Shown piece by piece: positions 17,890 through 26,730 of a stretch of 64,000 nt of DNA (position 1 is the stretch's first letter; every line of letters begins with the position of its first letter). A program made the position numbers and the translations under genes. The notes beneath the pieces are model-generated. The model ran no database searches and was not told the DNA's origin. It worked only from the letters and a program-made list of their open reading frames with translations. This DNA is from Chelatococcus sp. HY11 (lineage in GTDB: Bacteria > Pseudomonadota > Alphaproteobacteria > Rhizobiales > Beijerinckiaceae), in contig NZ_JAHBRX010000002.1 in the NCBI RefSeq assembly GCF_018398335.1, forward strand, positions 930,001 to 994,000, given 5' to 3'.

Positions 17890-18204
17890 CTTGGTTTTGC
17901 CGTATGATACGCTGAGAACGCCGAGGTGGTTCAGTCGGTGATGTCACAAATGCTCGGCGTGAATGTGAGCAGCCGACGATGCCGTCCAATGGTCGGCGCG
18001 ATGAGGGTACGCCATTGTCAGCAGATCCCGCCCATCGTTTCCGCATCAGGTGAAGCTTGCGACGCCCGACGGGGCGATCACAACATATGTGACGAACTAA
18101 TCGCATTGGGTGGAAATTCGTCACGGTGGCCGAGATGATCCTCGCCGAAATCGGAGGCGAAAGTCGAGGCGCGAAGGCGCCATTTGCCCATCAGTTCATC
18201 TGGT
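17890..18204. other. Intergenic gap between divergent DUF2177 and diguanylate cyclase genes
   Basis: About 315 bp containing the promoters of both divergent genes. No convincing -35/-10 pair, operator palindrome, RNA or small ORF was recognised. Confidence 0.5.
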
Positions 18205-19689
18205 ATGCCAACCGTCGATACGGCATACTGCTACGGTTTCGGGGGAGTCAAAGGGGCCACGATCGGTATAATGGATTTCGCCGAGCGTGATGGGATGGAG
18301 CCGTCTTTGGGGTGCGACGTGAGAGTAGGACTAGGCGAGCCACAGCATTCCGATAATCCCCTTCAAACCAATATCCGGTCGGACAGTTGTGATCTGCGGT
18401 TTGACGCAATCTGTCGGCTGGCTCGCGCGCTCTTGTCAGCACCGGTTGCCATTGTCCATCTTCGGGGTACGCCGACCCGCTGGACGGACTTTGCTCCGGA
18501 AGCACGGTCATGGCGCTGGTTGCAAACCGTGCCGCTCGAACCGCCTGCCGACGTGGTCGAGAACCCCTGGCTGATCGGCGATACGCTCGATCTCGGGAAC
18601 GCCGGCTTAGGCTGGCTCGATGTTACGCCGCAAGTGCGCTTTGTTGCCGGCGTTGCGTTCGGGCCGGAAGGGGAGGGACTGCTCTCCCTGTTCGATATTC
18701 ATCCGAGAGGGTTTTGCGGCAAAGAAGCGAGGCATCTTCGGGACCTCAGCGTAATTGCAGGCGAGAATCTGGAGTTGCGCCGTAAAGCGCAGACAGAGTC
18801 ACAACAGGCCGCCGATTTCCGCCTGCTTGCGGAAAGTTCCACCGACACAATCGTGCGTGGCACACCCGACGGCGTCCGCCGCTATATCTCGCCGTCGGTG
18901 AGGGCGCTGCTGGGCTACGAGCCGGAGGAATTGGTCGGTCGCCGCGCAATTGAAATCGTCCATCCCGACGATGAGCCCCGTTTCAACAATCTTATGCAGC
19001 GGCTTCATCGCGGCGAGTTCGAGATCGCCGAGATCGAGATTCGGCAACGGCATAAGGATGGATCCTGGATCTGGATGGAGGCGGCCATTCGCCTGACGCG
19101 GGAACCTTTAACGGGCGAATTGACGGGCTATGTCGCTTCAGTGCGCGGCATCGAACGACGTAAGGAATTGGAGACGCGGCTCGAGTATCTGGCCTCGCAC
19201 GACACACTGACGGGCTTGCCCAATCGCGCCGTATTTGATCAGCATCTCGCTGAAGCGATAGCCAAGTATAGCCTCTCTGGCCAAGGTTTTGCTCTCCTGT
19301 ATCTCGATCTCGATCACTTCAAGCGCATAAACGACACCTGCGGACATCCCGCCGGCGATGCTGTGTTGCGCGCCGTGGCTCAAAGGCTGCGTAGTGCGCT
19401 GCGGCCGAGAGATGTGGTCGTCCGAATCGGGGGAGATGAATTCATCATACTGCTTGAAGGATCTGCTGAGCCTGGTGATATCGCGGTGATTGCGACGCGC
19501 CTGATCAGCCGGTTAGACGAGCCGGTCGCGCATGGGCAACAGAAGTTGACAGTCGGTGTCAGCATGGGCATTGCCTGCGCACCGGAATGCGGGATCGAGC
19601 CAGATGGTCTGATCGCCGCTGCCGACCGGGCGCTCTATGCCGCCAAGCAATCCGGTCGAGGCTGTTTCCGACTGGCGCGGACGAAATGA
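18205..19689 (+). CDS. GAF/PAS-domain diguanylate cyclase
   Basis: A protein of about 494 residues. The N-terminal half contains a GAF-like domain (LRFDAICRLARALLSAPVAI), then a PAS domain (FRLLAESSTDTIVRGTPDG, SVRALLGYEPEELVG) with its PAC end (GYVASVRGIERRKELE), then a GGDEF domain. GGDEF is intact at 409-413 and an RxxD inhibitory site (RPRD, 400-403) sits five residues before it, so it should make c-di-GMP from two GTP with product inhibition. No EAL domain is present and there are no membrane segments. The start is uncertain (ATG 18205, 18271 or 18295); no strong ribosome site decides it. Stand-alone gene. Confidence 0.88.
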   Translation: MPTVDTAYCYGFGGVKGATIGIMDFAERDGMEPSLGCDVRVGLGEPQHSDNPLQTNIRSDSCDLRFDAICRLARALLSAPVAIVHLRGTPTRWTDFAPEARSWRWLQTVPLEPPADVVENPWLIGDTLDLGNAGLGWLDVTPQVRFVAGVAFGPEGEGLLSLFDIHPRGFCGKEARHLRDLSVIAGENLELRRKAQTESQQAADFRLLAESSTDTIVRGTPDGVRRYISPSVRALLGYEPEELVGRRAIEIVHPDDEPRFNNLMQRLHRGEFEIAEIEIRQRHKDGSWIWMEAAIRLTREPLTGELTGYVASVRGIERRKELETRLEYLASHDTLTGLPNRAVFDQHLAEAIAKYSLSGQGFALLYLDLDHFKRINDTCGHPAGDAVLRAVAQRLRSALRPRDVVVRIGGDEFIILLEGSAEPGDIAVIATRLISRLDEPVAHGQQKLTVGVSMGIACAPECGIEPDGLIAAADRALYAAKQSGRGCFRLARTK

Positions 19690-19693
19690 CATA

Positions 19694-19732
19694 CGAAATG
19701 GCTAGGATAGCTAACGCGATCGGCCAATTTCG
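19694..19732. terminator. Possible bidirectional terminator hairpin
   Basis: CGAAATGG (19694-19701) and CCAATTTCG (19724-19732) form an imperfect stem in the short gap between the converging diguanylate cyclase and livM genes. No T-run follows, so the call is weak. Confidence 0.25.
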
Positions 19733-19750
19733 TTGCTCACTCTGGATGAG

Positions 19751-20725
19751 TTAACGAAAGAACTTGGCCATCTTGCTGAATAGTCCGACCAGTCCACCGC
19801 GCAGGAGCATGACGCAGAGAACGAAGAGAGTGCCCTGGATGATTGTGATCCAGGCGCCAAGTGCAGCGAGCTGATTCTGCAAGGTGACAATCACAGCCGC
19901 CCCCAGGATCGGGCCGAAGAAGGTCCCTGCCCCGCCCAGCAGGGTCATCAGCACGGCTTCCCCCGACATCTCCCAATAGACATCGTTCAGGGTCGCTACG
20001 CTGAAGACAAGCGACTTCATGCCGCCCGCAAGCCCGGCAAAGGCAGCGGAGAAGATGAATAGCCGAAGCTTGTAACTGTTCACGTGGTAGCCAAGTGAAA
20101 TGGCGCGGGGCTCATTCTCACGGATCGACTTCATCACCTGGCCGAAAGGCGAGTGAATGATCCGGTGCATCAACAGGAGCGCGAGGAAGAACACGACAGC
20201 CACGAAGCAATACATGCCACGATCACTCGCAAGCGGGATCAGCGAAAGGAGATTGCCGCGCGGAACGCCCTGGATGCCGTCTTCCCCGCCGGTGAAGGGC
20301 GCGCGCAGCGAAGCGAAGTAAACGAGCTGGGCGAAAGCGAGCGTGATCATGGCGAAGTAGATGCCTTGCCGCCGGATCGCCAGTGCCCCAAACACCAGCG
20401 CGAGCAGTGCGCTCGCGCCGACGCCGCAAGCGATCGCGAGTTCGGGTGTCAGGCCGAGATCGCGCGCGGTCCATGCGGTGATGTAGCTGGAGGCTCCGAA
20501 ATAGGCGGCATGACCGAACGACAGCAGGCCGCCATACCCCAGCAGAAGGTTCAGGGAGCAAGCCAACAGGGCGAAACATATAATCTTCATGACGAAGAGT
20601 GGATAAAGCACGAACGGCGCGACGGTCAGCAAGGCGAGCAGGACGCCGAAGTAGATCATATGCTGACGTGACATGCCGAGGCCAGTTGATGTCCCGCCCT
20701 GCGCTTGCATAGAGATACTTGCCAT
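19751..20725 (-). CDS. livM: Branched-chain-type ABC transporter permease LivM (system 1)
   Basis: A 324-residue inner-membrane permease of the LivM family with about 9-10 helices. Diagnostic pieces are LNLLLGYGGLLSFGHAAYFG, the EAA-like RENEPRAISLGYHVNSYKLRLF loop that docks to the ATPases, and GGAGTFFGPILGA. Last gene of the leftward operon that starts with the double hydrolase (operator near 26291). Starts 1 bp after livH ends. Liv-type systems import branched amino acids but also many aromatic and aliphatic acids. The operon context argues for an organic acid or ester. Confidence 0.9.
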   Translation of the reverse strand: MASISMQAQGGTSTGLGMSRQHMIYFGVLLALLTVAPFVLYPLFVMKIICFALLACSLNLLLGYGGLLSFGHAAYFGASSYITAWTARDLGLTPELAIACGVGASALLALVFGALAIRRQGIYFAMITLAFAQLVYFASLRAPFTGGEDGIQGVPRGNLLSLIPLASDRGMYCFVAVVFFLALLLMHRIIHSPFGQVMKSIRENEPRAISLGYHVNSYKLRLFIFSAAFAGLAGGMKSLVFSVATLNDVYWEMSGEAVLMTLLGGAGTFFGPILGAAVIVTLQNQLAALGAWITIIQGTLFVLCVMLLRGGLVGLFSKMAKFFR

Positions 20726-20726
20726 T

Positions 20727-21614
20727 TCAGCCGAGCCTCCCGAACAGGCCCGCAGGCTTTATCATCAGCATGATGGCCATGATCACGAATACGGCAATGT
20801 TGGCAGCCTCAGGGTAGACGAATTTTGTCAGCCCCTCGATAATGCCGAGCGAGAAGCCGGTGATGATTGAGCCCATGATCGAGCCCATGCCGCCGATGAC
20901 GACGACGGCGAAGACCACAATGAGGAGATTGGCGCCCATGTTCGGGCTGACCGAGTATATCGGTGCAGCCAGAACACCGGCAAAGCCTGCGAGCGCTACT
21001 CCGAATCCGTAGGTCAGCGTGAGCAGGCGCGGGACGTTGACACCGAAGGCCTCCGTCAGATTGGGGTTTTCTGTCGCGGCTCTCAGATTCGAGCCAAGGC
21101 TTGTCCGCTCGATCACGAACCAGGTCGCCAGGCAGACAACGACCGACACGGCAACAACCCATCCGCGGTAAAGCGGCAGGTACATGAAGCCGAGATTGAC
21201 GCCGCCTTGGAAGACAGGAGGCATCGAATAGCTTTGGCCGGACACACCATAGATATTGCGGAAGGTCCCCTCGATGATCATCGCCAAGCCAAAGGTCAGA
21301 AGAAGACCATAGAGGTGATCGAGCTTGTAGAGATGGCGGATGAACACGCGCTCAATCAGCATTCCCAGAATACCGACGATGATCGGAGCGATGAGAAGCG
21401 CGGGCCAGTAGCCGATGCCGAGATAGTTGAGCAGCATCCACGCCAGGAGCGCACCCATCATGTAGAATGCGCCATGTGTGAAATTCACGATGTTGAGCAA
21501 GCCGAAGATGATCGAGAGGCCGAGACTCAACAAAGCATAGAACGCGCCATTGATAATGCCGAGCAATAACTGCCCAAAAAAAGCGGGCGCGGAGAGGCCG
21601 AGTGCTTCAAACAT
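20727..21614 (-). CDS. livH: Branched-chain-type ABC transporter permease LivH (system 1)
   Basis: A 295-residue LivH-family permease. It has LGIINGAFYALLSLGLSIIFG with LNIVNFTHGAFYMMGA at the N-terminus, the coupling loop ATENPNLTEAFGVNVPRLLTL and GGMGSIMGSIITGFSLG. It pairs with livM as the transmembrane heterodimer. It lies in the order SBP-livG-livF-livH-livM behind the double alpha/beta-hydrolase gene. Confidence 0.9.
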   Translation of the reverse strand: MFEALGLSAPAFFGQLLLGIINGAFYALLSLGLSIIFGLLNIVNFTHGAFYMMGALLAWMLLNYLGIGYWPALLIAPIIVGILGMLIERVFIRHLYKLDHLYGLLLTFGLAMIIEGTFRNIYGVSGQSYSMPPVFQGGVNLGFMYLPLYRGWVVAVSVVVCLATWFVIERTSLGSNLRAATENPNLTEAFGVNVPRLLTLTYGFGVALAGFAGVLAAPIYSVSPNMGANLLIVVFAVVVIGGMGSIMGSIITGFSLGIIEGLTKFVYPEAANIAVFVIMAIMLMIKPAGLFGRLG

Positions 21615-21656
21615 GTATCGAGTCCCCCCCTGCCGGGACTGTCGGACCGCGACGCA

Positions 21657-22394
21657 TCAGACCCCCAGATACTTGTTCAGTTTGGACCGGCTGGACACGA
21701 ATTCGCCGCAACTGATCTCATCAACGACGCGCCCTTGCTCGACAACGAAATGCCTGTCGGCGATCTCGCTCGCAAAACGCAGATTTTGCTCAACCAGCAC
21801 AATGTTGAACTGCATGGCCTTGAGCTTGCGAATGGTCACCGCGATTTGGTCAATGATGATCGGAGCAAGGCCTTCGGTCGGTTCGTCGAGAAGTAGTGTC
21901 CGCGAGCCTGTGCGTAAAATACGCGCAATTGCCAGCATTTGCTGTTCGCCGCCCGAAAGCTTGGTTCCCTGGCTACGCAGCCGAGCGCGTAGGTTTGGGA
22001 AGAGGTCGAATATGGCATCTTCGGAGAGCCCGCCTGGTTTGATGACCGGTGGCAACCGCAGGTTCTCCGCGACGTTCAGACTGGAGTAGATACCACGCTC
22101 CTCGGGACAATACGCAACTCCGAGGCGGGCTATCTGGCGCGTGGGCAATCCGATTGTCTCGTACCCGTCGACCAGCACCGAACCAGCACGCCGCTCCAGC
22201 ACGCCCATGATGGCCCTAAGCGCCGTTGTTTTGCCCGCGCCGTTGCGCCCCAGCAGCGCGATCACTTCCCCCGGGTATAGCGCCAGCGCCATGCCGTGCA
22301 GGACATGCGACTCCCCGTACCAGCCGTGAAGGTCACGCAGCTGCAGCGCAGCGACATCCTGTTGCACGCCGCCGTGCCTTACCTCCTCACGCAT
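21657..22394 (-). CDS. livF: ABC transporter ATPase LivF (system 1)
   Basis: A 245-residue ATPase. Walker A is GRNGAGKTTAL, the signature is KLSGGEQQMLAIARIL, Walker B is TLLLDEPTEGLAP, followed by the switch His region. The N-terminal VLHGMALALYPGEVIALLG pattern and the short length without the LivG insert mark it as the F subunit. It overlaps the end of livG by 8 bp. Energises uptake through LivHM. Confidence 0.9.
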   Translation of the reverse strand: MREEVRHGGVQQDVAALQLRDLHGWYGESHVLHGMALALYPGEVIALLGRNGAGKTTALRAIMGVLERRAGSVLVDGYETIGLPTRQIARLGVAYCPEERGIYSSLNVAENLRLPPVIKPGGLSEDAIFDLFPNLRARLRSQGTKLSGGEQQMLAIARILRTGSRTLLLDEPTEGLAPIIIDQIAVTIRKLKAMQFNIVLVEQNLRFASEIADRHFVVEQGRVVDEISCGEFVSSRSKLNKYLGV

Positions 22395-23151
22395 GATTGG
22401 ACCCCAGATAGGCTTCCTTCACGCGCTCGTCGCTCGCAACTGTCTTGTAATCTCCTTCGGCGATGACCTGCCCGCGACATAGCACCGACACACGGCTGCA
22501 CAGCCGCGAAACGACCGACAGATTATGTTCGACCATCAGCAGAGTGCGCTTTTGAGCGACCCGCTCCAGCAAGATGACGATCCGCTCGATGTCCTCGATA
22601 GCCATTCCGGCCGTCGGCTCGTCAAGCAGCAGCACTTCCGGATCAAGCGCCAGCGTGGTGGCGATTTCAAGGGCCCGCTTGCGGCCGTAGGACAGGGTCA
22701 TTGCCGCCGCCCCCTCGAACCCGGCGAGACCCACGAGCGCAATCAATGACCGGGCCTCATCCTCATAGGACCTGAGCACCTTTTCGCTGCGCCAGAAATC
22801 GAAAGAGCTCCCCCGGCGGCGCTGCAGGGCGACGCGCACATTTTCAAGCACCGTCAGTTGTGGAAAGACGGCCGAAATCTGAAACGAGCGAACGAGTCCC
22901 ATTTCCGCCACCGTGGCCGGACTTGATCTCGTGATGTCCCGACCCTTGTAATGGATGGTGCCGCCACTTGGCGCGAGGAACTTCGTGAGCAGGTTGAAGC
23001 ACGTCGTCTTGCCAGCGCCGTTCGGGCCTATCAGGGCGTGTACCGATCCCTTGCGGACTTCGAGGTTCACGCCATCCACGGCGACAAACCCCATGAACTC
23101 CTTTCGCAGGCCCGATGCGGACAAAACGATATCTTCCAACGTATCCTCCAT
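22387..23151 (-). CDS. livG: ABC transporter ATPase LivG (system 1)
   Basis: A 254-residue ATPase. Walker A GPNGAGKTTCFNLL, LivG-type VRSFQISAVFPQLTVLENV segment, signature LSYGRKRALEIATTLA (note LSYG instead of LSGG, common in LivG) and Walker B VLLLDEPTAGM. The C-terminal VKEAYLGSNHA is the usual LivG ending. Partner of LivF in the leftward transporter operon. Confidence 0.9.
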   Translation of the reverse strand: MEDTLEDIVLSASGLRKEFMGFVAVDGVNLEVRKGSVHALIGPNGAGKTTCFNLLTKFLAPSGGTIHYKGRDITRSSPATVAEMGLVRSFQISAVFPQLTVLENVRVALQRRRGSSFDFWRSEKVLRSYEDEARSLIALVGLAGFEGAAAMTLSYGRKRALEIATTLALDPEVLLLDEPTAGMAIEDIERIVILLERVAQKRTLLMVEHNLSVVSRLCSRVSVLCRGQVIAEGDYKTVASDERVKEAYLGSNHA

Positions 23152-23233
23152 TGAACAACTTTCGCTCCGCCCCGCAGGGCACCGGCGTTGCGCTCGCGAC
23201 CGGACGATCCGGTCGCAGTGCTCATCCGGATCG

Positions 23234-24460
23234 CTACTTCTTGTTCATGATGTAAGGGCACTTGCCGTCGGCGAGAGGACGCGCCGCGCGCTCCCCTTCA
23301 ACGACTGACGTAATGGTGTAGATATCGTATTTCGACTTCGACTGGGATGGCTCCTTTACGCGCAGGAAGTACATGTCATGCACCATGCGCCCATCCTCGC
23401 GTAGCTTGCCGCTCGGCGTGAAGTCATCTTTGATTTCCATCGAGCGAAGTGTCTCCAGCACATTATCCGCCTTGTCGGTGCCGGCCTTTTCGATGGCTTT
23501 CAGATAATTGAGAACGGCAGAATAGGTCGCCGCCTGGCCTTGGGCGGGTTTCCTTCCGGTCTTCTTCTCGAAGCGTTCAGCAAGGCGGCGCGTCTCGTCG
23601 CTGAAATTCCAGTAGAAGGCCTCGGTCACCTGCAACCCCTTTCCGGCGTCGAGGCCGAGGGCGGCGACATCGGCCATGGTCGCGGCGAGGCCCACCAGGG
23701 TCTGGCCGCTGTCGGCAAGGCCGAACTCCTTGGCCTGCTTCGCGGACTGCGTGAAGTCCGAGCCGCTATTCGCAAAGGCGACAACTTCAGCGCCCGATGA
23801 TTGCGCCTGCAGGAGATAGGACGAAAAATCGCTCGAATTGAAGGGATGGCGAACGGCGCCGACGACCTTGCCGCCACGAGCCTGAATGACCTTCGTGGCA
23901 TCGGCCACGAGCGCGTCACCGAAGGTGTAGTCGGCCTGTATGAAGAACCACGTCTTCTTGCCCTGATCCAGCAGGGCGTTGGCAGTTGTCGTCGACGAGG
24001 AATAGGTGTCTGACATCCACTGAACGCTATTGGGTGAACACTTCTCGCCGGTGAGCACCGAGGAGGATGCGCCGACCAGCAGCATCACCCGGCCCTTGTC
24101 ACGCACGAGGTCTTGAAGAGCGAGGGCGATTGCAGAGTTGGTGATGTCGACGAGGACATCGACTTTCTGCCGGTCGAGCCATTCACGTGCGATCGTCAGG
24201 CCCACATCCGGCTTGTTCTGATGATCGGCAGAGATCAGCTCGATTGGAACGCCGTTGACCTTTCCGCCGAAGTCCTCGATAGCAAGCTCGGCTGCGGCCA
24301 CGGCGCCTGGGCCAGTCGCCGCACTATAGGGCCCACTCAAATCGGTCAGCACTCCGATCTTGATGACGTTGTCCGAGATCTGCGCCGTCGCGATACCTGC
24401 CATAGACAGCGCGAGCGTGCCCGCAAGGCCAACGGTTGATACGAGTTTGTTCAGCTTCAT
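23234..24460 (-). CDS. ABC transporter substrate-binding protein (Liv type, system 1)
   Basis: A 408-residue periplasmic protein of the Peripla_BP_6 family. The signal peptide MKLNKLVSTVGLAGTLALSM ends near ATAQ, and the mature protein starts IKIGVLTDLSGPYSAATGPG, the ligand-binding opening of this family. GKKTWFFIQADYTFGDALVAD and a C-terminal PSGKLREDGRMVHDMYFLRV are typical of the subgroup that binds aromatic or aliphatic acids and not amino acids. Second gene of the operon governed by the operator near 26291. Confidence 0.9.
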   Translation of the reverse strand: MKLNKLVSTVGLAGTLALSMAGIATAQISDNVIKIGVLTDLSGPYSAATGPGAVAAAELAIEDFGGKVNGVPIELISADHQNKPDVGLTIAREWLDRQKVDVLVDITNSAIALALQDLVRDKGRVMLLVGASSSVLTGEKCSPNSVQWMSDTYSSSTTTANALLDQGKKTWFFIQADYTFGDALVADATKVIQARGGKVVGAVRHPFNSSDFSSYLLQAQSSGAEVVAFANSGSDFTQSAKQAKEFGLADSGQTLVGLAATMADVAALGLDAGKGLQVTEAFYWNFSDETRRLAERFEKKTGRKPAQGQAATYSAVLNYLKAIEKAGTDKADNVLETLRSMEIKDDFTPSGKLREDGRMVHDMYFLRVKEPSQSKSKYDIYTITSVVEGERAARPLADGKCPYIMNKK

Positions 24461-24536
24461 TTCAAAGTTCCCCCTTTGGGGTCAGTCGGCTGCAATACCT
24501 GCCGCGCCGAAGCCAAAAAACGCATGTCGGGCGGGG

Positions 24537-26228
24537 TCACCTGACCCGGTCGATGCAATTGCGGATGATCTCGGCCGCGGCGAGCCGCGAATCGGGAACG
24601 GTCACGAACTGGTCCCCAGCCACGGCCTTTGCATGATTGGCGAACTTGTCGTTGACATTGCCGCAGATCGTGTGCGCCCGGCCAAGGCCGGCAAGCCGAT
24701 CAGCGACGGGGTAGGATAGCACCGCTTCCCACATATCCGGATATGTCCGGTAGTTCTTGAGATAGGCCAACACCTCAATGGTCAACCTGTCTGGGCGCAC
24801 ATCGGGATCGTTCTTGCGGATGCGGTCGATCTTGCGTTCATACCAAGGCCAGAACAGCTCCTGGTCCCGTGTCGCATGCCAGAGACGGATGAGATGCGAA
24901 CCGTCCCAATCGAGTTTGATCGGCTCCGCATAACGCGGCGCGACTTCATCGCGCTCGTTGGCGTTCAGCGTCGGCGGACTGTCGAGCACGAGCGCCCCCA
25001 CCATCTCTGGCGCAAGGTCGGCCAACGCGACGGCGACGGAAGCGCCGCCATGGCGACCATAGACATCGGCTTTCGCAATGCTGAGCTTTGCCAGGGCTTC
25101 GGCAACCAGCCGGGCGCCGCGCGGGACGTCATGCTTTGCTTCGGCGAAAGCATCTGAATCGCCGCAGCCTGGAAGATCAAGCGCGATGACCTCGCGGTCG
25201 AAGGACAGCAGTTCGGGCAGCGTGTCGAGCTGGGTCGCTGAGCCCGGCGCGGGCGGCAGCATGACGAGCGGCGGGCGGCCACCGGCCTTCCCCCAACGAC
25301 GGACGAAGAGCTGTCCTTCGCCGAGGTCGACATAGTCGTGCGTGACGCCGACGGCGCGCCGCGAAGGCGGCTTGATCGGCGGCGCATCCGGCCATGCCGG
25401 CACCCCCTGCATGATTTCGATCTCCTTCTGCGCGCCGGCGTCGCGGTCGAGCGGCATCGGCTCAATGCGGCAGCAATCGGGAAGCGGCCTTGGCAGGAGA
25501 TCGAGAGCGGTCAGCAGTGAATCATCGGGATAGGCAAGGAATACGGTTGGAACGCGCAGATGCGGGATCGGCTCTTGCGCGCGGTATCGGAACGCGGCCG
25601 CATAGGGCTCGACGTATCCCGTCCACACGTCGAGAATATCAACCACGCCGCGGTGGATGTGCTCGGGCGCCGGCACGCTGCAATTGGCCCTGGTGACGCG
25701 TCCGCTGATGTTCCATGGCCAGAAGAGGTTCTGCTCCCGATATCGATACCAGAGCCACATCAAATGAAGTCCGTCCCAAGTCTTCTCCATTGTGGGGAAG
25801 TAAGTATTGAGACGGCGCGTGCGTTCGTCTTCGGTGTAGACGGGATAGCCGTCGAGCAGCGCGATGGCCGTCCGCTCCGGATAGCGCCTTGCAAACTCGG
25901 CACAAATGCTCGCGCCGGTATGGGATCCATACGCCGCCACTTTGGAAATGCCCAGGGCGTCGAGGGTCTGAGCCAGCGCGATCGCCTGGTCCGCGATCTC
26001 GGTCGTGGGCGTCGGCAGCGGCGACGAACGCCCGAGCCCGCAGGAGTCGATGGCGATCGCGGTGAAGTGTTCCGAGAAGGCCAGAGTCTGACGGTCCAGC
26101 GTCTGCGATGACGTCGGCGACTGCCCGAAGAGAACCACAGCCGGGCCGCGGCCAGCATACCGGAAGTGGACCTGCCTGTCGCCAACCGTGACGAAGCCGC
26201 GCCTGATACGACGATGCGAAGCCGTCAA
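24537..26228 (-). CDS. Tandem double alpha/beta-hydrolase-fold protein with His at both nucleophile elbows
   Basis: A 563-residue protein made of two consecutive alpha/beta-hydrolase units (about 15-280 and 295-563). Each shows an oxyanion strand (AVVLFGQSP; PLVMLPPAPGS), a DSCGLGRS/DLPGCGDS loop, and the nucleophile elbow. At the elbow, where Gx(S/D/C)xG is expected, the sequences are GSHTG (101-105) and GRHGG (391-395), so His103 and His393 occupy the nucleophile positions. No canonical catalytic His is evident at either C-terminal end. Both units share a WDGLHLMWLW / WDGSHLIRLWHA lid motif, which suggests internal duplication. TTG start with a GGGGAGG ribosome site. First gene of the operon with Liv system 1. 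Function unknown; possibly a lyase or a binding protein. Confidence 0.8.
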   Translation of the reverse strand: MTASHRRIRRGFVTVGDRQVHFRYAGRGPAVVLFGQSPTSSQTLDRQTLAFSEHFTAIAIDSCGLGRSSPLPTPTTEIADQAIALAQTLDALGISKVAAYGSHTGASICAEFARRYPERTAIALLDGYPVYTEDERTRRLNTYFPTMEKTWDGLHLMWLWYRYREQNLFWPWNISGRVTRANCSVPAPEHIHRGVVDILDVWTGYVEPYAAAFRYRAQEPIPHLRVPTVFLAYPDDSLLTALDLLPRPLPDCCRIEPMPLDRDAGAQKEIEIMQGVPAWPDAPPIKPPSRRAVGVTHDYVDLGEGQLFVRRWGKAGGRPPLVMLPPAPGSATQLDTLPELLSFDREVIALDLPGCGDSDAFAEAKHDVPRGARLVAEALAKLSIAKADVYGRHGGASVAVALADLAPEMVGALVLDSPPTLNANERDEVAPRYAEPIKLDWDGSHLIRLWHATRDQELFWPWYERKIDRIRKNDPDVRPDRLTIEVLAYLKNYRTYPDMWEAVLSYPVADRLAGLGRAHTICGNVNDKFANHAKAVAGDQFVTVPDSRLAAAEIIRNCIDRVR

Positions 26229-26284
26229 TTATTCCTCCCCTTGCAGCCCGCCATGTCTTGCGCATGGGCGGTATTGTTTGAAAT

Positions 26285-26298
26285 TGTTATCGATAACA
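26285..26298. promoter_or_regulatory. LacI/GntR-type operator, site 1
   Basis: TGTTATCGATAACA, a perfect 14-bp palindrome centred 63 bp upstream of the double-hydrolase start. It is the first of six such sites in this window and controls the hydrolase-Liv system 1 operon. The symmetry and central CG match operators of GntR-like LacI repressors (E. coli GntR sites are of the form ATGTTAC-N-GTAACAT). Confidence 0.82.
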
Positions 26299-26334
26299 TG
26301 TGGGTTCCGCAACCCGCGTCAAACAAGATATTTT

Positions 26335-26730
26335 TCAGCGCGGACTAAATACCGGCACCCGGATCCCTTCGTCCGCATCCGCGAAGCGAACCTTGACGTG
26401 CATACCAATCCTGAGGGCATCTACATCGCAATCCACGATGTTCGTCAGCATGATCGGTCCCTCGTCAAGTGTGACATAGGCGGTAACGGTGCTCGGCCGC
26501 TCGCGTCGCATAACAGTGTAGGTGTGGATGACGCCGGTGCCCGCCACCTCCTGCCATTCCGTGTTGGCGCTGTGGCAGAACGGGCAGATGGCGCGCGGGT
26601 AGTGATGGGCCTCGCCGCAGTCGATACAGCGCTTGATGACCAGAACTCCGCGTCCAGCCGCCTGCCAGTATTCCTGGTTCTCGACGTTGGGCTTGGGGGT
26701 CTGCATCTTGACTGCTTCTTCCATCTTCAT
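26335..26730 (-). CDS. DUF35 zinc-ribbon/OB-fold protein, partner of the thiolase-like protein
   Basis: A 131-residue DUF35 protein: N-terminal rubredoxin-like zinc ribbon (CIDCGEAHHYPRAICPFCHS, four Cys) followed by an OB fold (GTGVIHTYTVMRRERPSTV, GMHVKVRFAD). Such proteins bind acyl-CoA and form complexes with SCP2-type thiolases or thiolase-like aldolases, as in steroid side-chain retro-aldolases. ATG 26730 overlaps the thiolase stop (ATGA) behind GGAAAGGGA, so the two are made together. Last gene of the acyl-CoA operon beginning at 34058. Confidence 0.88.
   Translation of the reverse strand: MKMEEAVKMQTPKPNVENQEYWQAAGRGVLVIKRCIDCGEAHHYPRAICPFCHSANTEWQEVAGTGVIHTYTVMRRERPSTVTAYVTLDEGPIMLTNIVDCDVDALRIGMHVKVRFADADEGIRVPVFSPR

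Noticed and set aside
24537-26228. Annotation of the double hydrolase as an ordinary epoxide hydrolase or haloalkane dehalogenase
   Set aside because: Those enzymes need Asp at the nucleophile elbow; here both elbows have His.
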